This document shows, in pieces, positions 14,352 through 20,484 of a DNA stretch of 26,158 bases. Source of the stretch: Verrucomicrobiota bacterium (GTDB lineage: Bacteria > Verrucomicrobiota > Verrucomicrobiia > Opitutales > Opitutaceae); the NCBI GenBank assembly GCA_023391285.1, contig JAEWBF010000137.1:1-26158 (forward strand), read 5' to 3'. The notes beneath the pieces are model-generated. The model was not told where the DNA came from. It saw only the letters and a list, made by a program, of their open reading frames with translations, and did no database searches. A program made the position numbers and the translations under genes. The stretch's first letter is position 1. The number at the start of each line of letters is the position of its first letter.

Positions 14352-16070
14352 ATGTCCACTTCCGCCACTCTTCCCGCGCCGACGGCGCTGAATGCCGACG
14401 GCGCGCAAAGCCGGCGCTGCGACACGACCGGGCTCTCGGTGTGTCTTGCGGCGCAGCGATTCATCAAGCTCAACGCGGTGAGCGCGGTCGTGTTCCTGCT
14501 GCTCGGCGGGATTGCGGCGATCCTGCTTGCCCTGACGCGCTGGCAGGCGGTGCACCTGCTGCCCGTCGATTGGTTTTATCGGATCCTGACCTTCCACGGG
14601 CTGAACATGCTTATTTTCTGGATACTGTTCTTCGAGGTGGCGGTGTTGTATTTCGCCTGCACGGTGCCGCTGAATTCGCGGCTGTATTCGCGGAAGGTGG
14701 CGTGGGTGTCGTTCGGCTTGATGCTGAGCGGCGCGGTGATGGTGGATTACATCATCCTGAAGGGGCAGGCGGATGTGTTGATGACGAGTTATCTGCCGCT
14801 GCTGGCGCATCCGCTGTTTTATCTCGGCATCATTCTCGTGGCGGTGGGAACGCTCGTGGGCGTGTTCAATTTCTTCGCGACGCTCTACATCGCGAAACGC
14901 GACAAGACGTATGAAGGGTCGATGCCATTGGTGACGTTTGGCGCGACGGCGGCGGCGATCATTGCGGTGGTGACGTTGTTGCACGGGGCGATCGTGATGA
15001 TCCCGACGTTCACGTATGCGATGGGCTGGACGGCGCAGCCGGATCCGATGTGGTATCGGATGATCTGGTGGGGGCTGGGGCACCAGTCGCAGCAGGTGAA
15101 CGTGTGCGCGATGGTGGCGATCTGGTATTTGATCGCGCATTTATCGACCGGCGCAAAGCCGGTGAACGAGACGGTGTGCCGCGGGGCGTTTGTGCTGTAT
15201 GTGTTGTTCATCAATCTCGCGTCGGCGCATCACCTGCTGGTCGATCCGGGCGTGGGCTCGACGTGGAAGATCTGGAACACGTCGTATGCGATGTATCTGG
15301 CGGTGCTGGCGTCGATGATCCATGGGTTCACGGTTCCGGCGTCGGTGGAGATGGCGATGCGGGAGAAAGGTTATATGAAAGGCCTGTTCGGCTGGGTGAC
15401 GTCGGCGCCGTGGCGGAATCCGGCGTTCGCGGGCTTCGTGCTCTCGCTGCTGATCTTTGGGTTCATTGGCGGGATCACGGGTGTCACGCTCGGCACGCAG
15501 CAGATCAATATCATCGCGCACAACACGCTGCGGATCACGGGTCATTTCCATGCGACGGTGGTGGGCGGCACGACGCTGGCGTTCATGGCGCTGACGTTTT
15601 ACGTGATCCCGCTGATCTTCCGGAGGGATTTTATTTGGAAGAGCGCGGCGCGGCTGCAGCCCTGGTTGTTTGGCGGCGGGATCCTGCTGGTGTCGCTCGG
15701 GATGTCGTTTGCGGGTTCGCTTGGCGTGCCGCGGCGCGATTACGACATCGAGCCGGCGGGCGTGTTTGGGCCGGCGGCGCATTTGTTTCTCGGGGCGATG
15801 GGGATAGGCGCGATCCTGGCGGTGATCGGATTGCTGCTCTTCGTGGTGTTGTGCGTGGGCACGATTCTTTTCGGCGAGAAGAACGAAGGGCGGGCGATCT
15901 TCGATTGGGGCACGGCGAAGGCGCTTGGCGGGGCGAAGGAAGGATCGCTCGCGGAGGATCACTGGGCGATGAAAGGGACGATCGCGCTGACGGGCGTGTT
16001 TCTCGCGTGCTTCGCGGTTTACTATTTCGCGAACTGGAAGGCGCTGGCGGATGTGTGGCCGGTGCGGTGA
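14352..16070 (+). CDS. Heme-copper oxidase/NO-reductase catalytic subunit I (paralogue 2)
   Basis: 572 residues, at least twelve transmembrane helices. All six histidine ligands of the superfamily are present: H82 (helix II, FHGLNML), H244 (helix VI, GLGHQSQQ), H293 and H294 (helix VII, SAHHLLVDPG), and H398 and H400 (helix X, TGHFHAT). The position four after the helix VI histidine, Tyr in A- and B-family oxygen reductases, is Gln (Q248). No obvious substitute tyrosine is seen nearby. The loss of that Tyr is a known feature of NO-reducing members. With CuA subunit II it is unlike classical cNOR/qNOR, so one of the non-classical CuA-containing NOR families (eNOR, sNOR and similar) is a plausible home; C-family-like or other oxygen reductase cannot be excluded. 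It should use heme o or a from the neighbouring CtaB. Confidence 0.9.
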   Translation: MSTSATLPAPTALNADGAQSRRCDTTGLSVCLAAQRFIKLNAVSAVVFLLLGGIAAILLALTRWQAVHLLPVDWFYRILTFHGLNMLIFWILFFEVAVLYFACTVPLNSRLYSRKVAWVSFGLMLSGAVMVDYIILKGQADVLMTSYLPLLAHPLFYLGIILVAVGTLVGVFNFFATLYIAKRDKTYEGSMPLVTFGATAAAIIAVVTLLHGAIVMIPTFTYAMGWTAQPDPMWYRMIWWGLGHQSQQVNVCAMVAIWYLIAHLSTGAKPVNETVCRGAFVLYVLFINLASAHHLLVDPGVGSTWKIWNTSYAMYLAVLASMIHGFTVPASVEMAMREKGYMKGLFGWVTSAPWRNPAFAGFVLSLLIFGFIGGITGVTLGTQQINIIAHNTLRITGHFHATVVGGTTLAFMALTFYVIPLIFRRDFIWKSAARLQPWLFGGGILLVSLGMSFAGSLGVPRRDYDIEPAGVFGPAAHLFLGAMGIGAILAVIGLLLFVVLCVGTILFGEKNEGRAIFDWGTAKALGGAKEGSLAEDHWAMKGTIALTGVFLACFAVYYFANWKALADVWPVR

Positions 16071-16079
16071 GGGGTGAAT

Positions 16080-17117
16080 ATGAGGATGAAAGCAGATCCT
16101 GTGGGCCGCTCGCTTGCGGGCGACGCATCGAGCGCGAGCGAGCCCGCGGCCTTCGGATTTCAGGAGCGTCGATGGGCCGCGGAGCGAGGAGACGGAGGGG
16201 TGAAGGGGTTCTTCACGGGGGCGGGGCTGCCGCTGTTTCTGGTGGCGGCGGTGGTGGTGTATGAGGCGTTTTTGCTGGCGGTGGTGTTTGCGCCGGAGAG
16301 CACGGGGGCGTGGGGCGGGTTTGCGCGCGAGTTCAAGCAGTGGTGTTTCCGTTACGATCCGCGGACGGGAGGGATGGAGTGGGCGGCGGTGTGGGTGATG
16401 CTGGTGGAGCCGGCGTTTGTGGTGGGGGTGGCGGTGTATTTGTGGCGCCGCGGGCTGCGGCGATTGCGGACCTTCGCGGGCTGGGCGCGGCATTGGAACG
16501 CGGCGGCCGCGGGCGTGGTGGCGGCGGCGCTCGCGATGAGCGGGCTGTATCTTTATGGGAAGCCGATGGAGGAGACGGATCTGCTGCCGCCGTTTCCGGG
16601 GGAGCGGATTCGGACGCGGCTGGCGGTGCCGGCGGCGGAGTTCGTGGATCAGAAAGGAACGAGATTTTCGCTGGAGGAACTGCGCGGACGCGTGGTGCTG
16701 GTGACGGGGGTGTATGCGTATTGCTCGACGGCGTGCCCGGAGATCTTGCGGGAGACGAAGGCGTTGATCGAAACGCTGCCGGCGGAAGCGCGGGCGCGGG
16801 TGGCGGTGGCGGCGCTGTCGTTGAATCCTGAATACGACACGCGCGAGCTGATGGACCGGGTGACGGAAGGCTACGGGTTCGCGTATCCGGAGTTTAGATA
16901 TTTGAATGGGGCGCCGGAGGCGATGCACGCGTTGCTGACGGGACTCGGCTTCGCGCAGGTGCGCGATCCGCGGACGGGGGTGGTGGAGCATGCCAACCTC
17001 TTTCTGGTGCTCGATGCGCGCGGGGAGATTGCGTATCGATTCACGCTGGATGTGCGGCACCGGCCGTGGTTGCGCGAGGCGCTGGTGACGTTGGCGGAGG
17101 AGGCGGGGAGGTTGTGA
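16080..17117 (+). CDS. Sco1/SenC copper chaperone with an N-terminal membrane domain
   Basis: 345 residues from ATG 16080. The Sco domain occupies about 181-345: a thioredoxin fold with CSTACPE (C215, C219) and the distal histidine H304 in VEHANLFLVLD, the three copper ligands. It delivers copper or reduces cysteines at CuA of subunit II in the periplasm. The N-terminal part is unusual: membrane segments near 49-71, 103-122 and 140-158, with the motif WCFRYD between the first two; a normal Sco has one anchor helix. GAGGGG five bases before ATG 16080 supports that start, but residues 5-40 are encoded by a palindromic, repeat-like stretch, and GTG 16200 (AGGAG upstream) could be the real start. 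Confidence 0.88.
   Translation: MRMKADPVGRSLAGDASSASEPAAFGFQERRWAAERGDGGVKGFFTGAGLPLFLVAAVVVYEAFLLAVVFAPESTGAWGGFAREFKQWCFRYDPRTGGMEWAAVWVMLVEPAFVVGVAVYLWRRGLRRLRTFAGWARHWNAAAAGVVAAALAMSGLYLYGKPMEETDLLPPFPGERIRTRLAVPAAEFVDQKGTRFSLEELRGRVVLVTGVYAYCSTACPEILRETKALIETLPAEARARVAVAALSLNPEYDTRELMDRVTEGYGFAYPEFRYLNGAPEAMHALLTGLGFAQVRDPRTGVVEHANLFLVLDARGEIAYRFTLDVRHRPWLREALVTLAEEAGRL
17105..17111 (+). promoter_or_regulatory. Ribosome binding site of the cytochrome b fusion
   Basis: GGGGAGG eight bases before GTG 17120, within the end of the Sco gene. It favours 17120 over GTG 17114 (too close) and ATG 17183 (no Shine-Dalgarno). Confidence 0.55.
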
Positions 17118-17119
17118 GC

Positions 17120-19189
17120 GTGGTGGAGGAGGAGATCAGGCGGGAAAACCCGCCCGGAGGCGTGGTTCCACCGGCGACCAGGATGGAGGCGGTGCTGGTG
17201 CGGATCGATCGGGCGGGTGCGTGGGCGGATGCGGCGATTCAGCGCTGGCTGCCGGCGGAGATGAATCCGCTGGCGCAGACGGGAGCGGCGGCGAATTTTG
17301 CGCTGGTGGTGGCGGTGGTGTCGGGCGTCGCGCTGCTGGGGTGGTATTCGCCGAGTTTGCAGTTTGCGTATCCCTCGATCGCGGCGCTGGTGGGACCGAC
17401 GCTCGGCGGGTGGGTGCGGGCGGTGCACCGCTACAGTTCGGATTTGGCGATGCTGTTCATCCTGGCGCATGCGGCGCGGATGTTCTTTGCGCGGAAGTTT
17501 GGCGGAGCGCGGTGGCTGCCGTGGGTGAGCGGGGTGGGAATGATGGCGCTGGTGTGGTTCATTGGCTGGACGGGCTATTGGCTGGTGTGGGATCAGCCGG
17601 CGCAGCAGGTGGCGATGACCTCGATGCGCGCGCTGGACGCGGTGCCGATTTTCGGGGAGCCGATGGGGCGGCTGTATGTGACGGACCGGCTGGTCCCGAG
17701 CTTGTTGTTCTTCGTGGTGTTCTTCACGCACATGCTGTTGCCGCTGGGAATTGCCGTGGGGCTGGCGGTGCATTTGACGCGGGTGAGCCGGGCGAAGCTG
17801 TTGCCGAACCGATGGCTCTCGATGGCGATGTTGGTGGCGCTGTCGGTCGCGGCGGTGGTGGTGCCGGCGCCGCTGGACGCGCCGGCGGAGATGGCGGTGA
17901 AGGCGGAGAGTTTCACGGTGGATGCGTGGTATCTGGCGCCGCTGGCGCTGGCGTTGCGATTGCAGGGGGCGGGGCTGTGGGTGGTGCTGGGCGGAATGTT
18001 GGTGGGCGCGATGGTGGTGCCCTGGGCCTTCGGGCGGCGGCGAAAGGCGGAGACGTATCAAGCGGTCGTGGAGGAGTCGCGGTGTCACGCCTGCACGCAG
18101 TGCGTGCAGGATTGTCCGTTCGACGCGATTGCGATGGTGCCGCGCACGGACGGAAAGCGGTTTCCGGCGCGAGCGTGGGTGGATCCGGCGAAGTGCGTGG
18201 GATGCGGCGTGTGCGCGGGCTCGTGCGATTCGGAGGGGATTTCGCTGCCGTGGTTCGACACGCGGGTGGAGGAGGCGCGGCTGGAGAAGGAAATTTTGGA
18301 TACAGCGAGCGGCTGGGTGGCACTGGTGGCGGCGGATATCGATGGAGGGATGAGGAAGTTCGCGGCGAAGGCGTGGCGGGAGCGGTTGGAAGGATTTCAG
18401 GTCCTGGCGGTGCCGACAGGATCGTGGGTGCGGCCGAAATTCGTGGAACGGTTGTTGGGGAAGATCGGCGTGCGAGGAGTCCTGGTGGTGCGCGATGCGC
18501 GGAGCGAGGCGGCGGCGCGGGATGGGAATCGCTGGGTGAGCGAGCGGTTAGAGGGGAAACGTGAGCCGATTTTCCGACCGGAGCGGGCGGGTGGAAGCAA
18601 GGCGTGGCGCGTGGTGGATTTCGATCCGGTGCGGCCGCGGGAGCTGGCGAAAGTGGCGAAGGCGTTTCGCGAGGCGGGGAAGAGCGGCGTTGGTGTTGTT
18701 TTGTCGGGCGGGTGGAAGGCGGCGGCCGCGGGGGTGGTGCTCGCGGTGGGATTGTGCGTGGCGGTGATAACGCCGAGCCGGATGCGCGTGACGAATCCGG
18801 CGCCGCCGGGGCCGGAGCTGGTGTTTTCGTTCAAGGCGTTGGGTGATTTAGTGATGGCGGCCGAAGCCGATCCGGAAGCGGAAGCGGCGAAGCCGGTGCA
18901 CATGCGCGGGCGGTCGACGGCGAAGCCGCGGCGGGCGGCGGTGGAGGTGCGGTTGACGATCGACGGCGTGACGGAGACGCGGAGTTTTGCGGCGAAAGGG
19001 ATCGGGCGCGACGGACCGGCGATCGACGAGTGGAGGCGGACGATCGCGGAAGGCGTGCATGAAGTGACAATCGACGTGGTGAGCGGGCCGGGCACGGAGC
19101 CGCAGCGGTGGAGCGGGACGATCGAGGCGCGGGCGCGGCGGATGAACGTGATCACGTTCGAGCCGGCGGCGGGATTTCGGGCGGAGTGA
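17120..19189 (+). CDS. Diheme cytochrome b / 2x[4Fe-4S] ferredoxin / MvhD-like fusion protein
   Basis: 689 residues. Domain 1 (about 40-305) is a cytochrome b N-terminal four-helix core: HX13H in helix B (H103, H117), GWTGYWLVWDQPAQ, and HX13H in helix D (H204, H218), giving two hemes b. More helices follow to 300. Domain 2 (320-372) is a two-cluster ferredoxin: C322, C325, C328, C332 and C359, C362, C365, C369. Domain 3 (about 398-500) resembles the MvhD/hydrogenase delta fold (VLAVPTGSWVRPKFV, GVLVVRDA, RDGNRWVSERL) but lacks the cysteines usual there. Then a membrane helix (530-550) and a soluble tail (555-689) ending in the periplasm or cytoplasm. Predicted role: quinol-linked electron input, functionally like NosR/NapGH, for the CuA reductase. 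Last gene of the cluster; the stop is followed by an inverted repeat. Confidence 0.85.
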   Translation: MVEEEIRRENPPGGVVPPATRMEAVLVRIDRAGAWADAAIQRWLPAEMNPLAQTGAAANFALVVAVVSGVALLGWYSPSLQFAYPSIAALVGPTLGGWVRAVHRYSSDLAMLFILAHAARMFFARKFGGARWLPWVSGVGMMALVWFIGWTGYWLVWDQPAQQVAMTSMRALDAVPIFGEPMGRLYVTDRLVPSLLFFVVFFTHMLLPLGIAVGLAVHLTRVSRAKLLPNRWLSMAMLVALSVAAVVVPAPLDAPAEMAVKAESFTVDAWYLAPLALALRLQGAGLWVVLGGMLVGAMVVPWAFGRRRKAETYQAVVEESRCHACTQCVQDCPFDAIAMVPRTDGKRFPARAWVDPAKCVGCGVCAGSCDSEGISLPWFDTRVEEARLEKEILDTASGWVALVAADIDGGMRKFAAKAWRERLEGFQVLAVPTGSWVRPKFVERLLGKIGVRGVLVVRDARSEAAARDGNRWVSERLEGKREPIFRPERAGGSKAWRVVDFDPVRPRELAKVAKAFREAGKSGVGVVLSGGWKAAAAGVVLAVGLCVAVITPSRMRVTNPAPPGPELVFSFKALGDLVMAAEADPEAEAAKPVHMRGRSTAKPRRAAVEVRLTIDGVTETRSFAAKGIGRDGPAIDEWRRTIAEGVHEVTIDVVSGPGTEPQRWSGTIEARARRMNVITFEPAAGFRAE
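17139..17154. repeat. Hairpin GGCGGG-AAAA-CCCGCC near the start of the fusion gene
   Basis: A perfect 6-bp stem with an AAAA loop, lying between the GTG at 17120 and the ATG at 17183. It may hide or expose the initiation region, or be a small dispersed repeat; no CTAC/GTAG flank. Confidence 0.45.
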
Positions 19190-19192
19190 CAG

Positions 19193-19229
19193 TCGCGAGC
19201 CGGAAATCCCGGCGGGTGTCGGCTCGCGA
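19193..19229 (+). terminator. Inverted repeat after the reductase cluster
   Basis: Perfect 10-bp arms TCGCGAGCCG and CGGCTCGCGA with a 17-base loop, starting four bases after the fusion-gene stop. There is no T-run, so it is a possible factor-dependent terminator or mRNA 3' stabiliser. Confidence 0.45.
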
Positions 19230-19281
19230 GCCGAGAGATTGGTTGCGGGGCGGGCGTCGGGGTGGACAGTGTCGGCCTTTC

Positions 19282-20451
19282 ATGAGCTTCGATTTCGATC
19301 ATGCGCCGGAGCGTGCCGGCACCGATTCGCAGAAGTGGCAGAAGTATGCCGGGCGCGACGTGCTGCCGATGTGGGTGGCCGACATGGATTTCACGGTGGC
19401 GCCAGCGATCATGAACGCGTTGCACCGGCGGGTGGATCATGGGATCTTCGGCTATGCGCGGCCGGTGAAGTCGACGGTGGACGCCGTCGTGGAGATGTTT
19501 CAGCGGCGGCATGGCTGGGCGATCGAGCCGGAGTGGATCGTTTGGTTGCCGGGCTTGGTCGTGGGATTGAACGTGACGGCGCAGGCCTTTGCCGAGGCGG
19601 GCGACGAAGTGATCACGCTCACGCCGGTGTATCCGCCCTTCATGAGCGGCCCGAAGAACAGCGGACGCGTGGCGGTGAAGGTGCCGTTCGCGTATCAATC
19701 GTCGGCGCGACGGTGGGAAATCGACTGGGACGCTTTGGAGCGGGCGGTGACGCCGCGGACTAAAGCGTTTTTCCTGTGCAATCCGCACAACCCGCTCGCG
19801 CGCGTATGGCGACGGGAAGAGCTGGTGCGGCTGGGCGAGTTCTGCGTGCGGCACAATCTCGTGCTCTGTTCGGACGAGATCCATTGTGATTTGATTTTGG
19901 ATACGTCGTTGCCGCACGTGTGCACGGGCACGCTCGGCGGAGAGATCGCGCAGCGGACGATCACGCTCACGGCGCCGAGCAAGACTTACAACGTGCCGGG
20001 GTTGGGCACTTCAATGGCGGTGATTCCGGATCCGGCGTTGCGCGCCCGGTTTGTGCGGGCGACGGCGGGGATTGTGGCGGAAGTGACGAACCTCGGTTTC
20101 GCGGCGTGCGAAGCGGCTTATCGCGATGGCGAGCCGTGGCGGCAGGAGCTTATCACTTATCTGCGGGGGAATCGCGACGAGCTGGTAAGTTTCGTGAAGC
20201 GCGAGTTGCCCGGCGTGGAAATCGAGGCGCCGATCGAAGCGACCTATCTCGCGTGGATGAATGTGTCGAAATTGGGGCTCAAGGACCCGATTGCGCATTT
20301 TGAAACGCACGGGGTGGGATTGAGCGATGGGGCGTTTTTTGCGTCGCCGCAGGGGCGGCACGTGCGGATCAATTTCGGGTGCGCGCGAGCGACGTTGCGC
20401 GAAGGTTTGGCGCGGATGAAGCGAGCGGTGGAGGCGGTCGCGCCGCGTTGA
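19282..20451 (+). CDS. patB: PatB/MalY-type PLP aminotransferase (cystathionine beta-lyase family)
   Basis: 389 residues from ATG 19282, the family length. Fold type I PLP enzyme: PMWVADMDFTVAPAI (29-43), the substrate motif YPPF, NPHNPLARVW (167-176), SDEIHCDL (197-204) with D198 for the pyridine nitrogen, and PLP lysine K234 in APSKTYNVPGL. The C-terminal arginine motif HVRINFGCAR is present. Members cleave C-S bonds of cystathionine, cysteine or their conjugates, giving thiol, pyruvate and ammonia; which substrate is used here is not visible. The usual NPHNPvGRvW has Leu-Ala in place of Val-Gly (L172, A173). It is 92 bases after the reductase cluster, separated by an inverted repeat, and is probably an independent unit. 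Confidence 0.9.
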   Translation: MSFDFDHAPERAGTDSQKWQKYAGRDVLPMWVADMDFTVAPAIMNALHRRVDHGIFGYARPVKSTVDAVVEMFQRRHGWAIEPEWIVWLPGLVVGLNVTAQAFAEAGDEVITLTPVYPPFMSGPKNSGRVAVKVPFAYQSSARRWEIDWDALERAVTPRTKAFFLCNPHNPLARVWRREELVRLGEFCVRHNLVLCSDEIHCDLILDTSLPHVCTGTLGGEIAQRTITLTAPSKTYNVPGLGTSMAVIPDPALRARFVRATAGIVAEVTNLGFAACEAAYRDGEPWRQELITYLRGNRDELVSFVKRELPGVEIEAPIEATYLAWMNVSKLGLKDPIAHFETHGVGLSDGAFFASPQGRHVRINFGCARATLREGLARMKRAVEAVAPR

Positions 20452-20459
20452 GGTGAGGG

Positions 20460-20484
20460 AGCACGGTCAGGTTGACCGTGCTAC
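20460..20484 (-). repeat. REP-like GTAG hairpin, copy D
   Basis: Perfect 9-bp stem AGCACGGTC / GACCGTGCT with loop AGGTT and CTAC at 20481-20484. It overlaps the 3' end of the hybrid kinase gene: the last five codons and the stop are inside the element. Confidence 0.8.
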
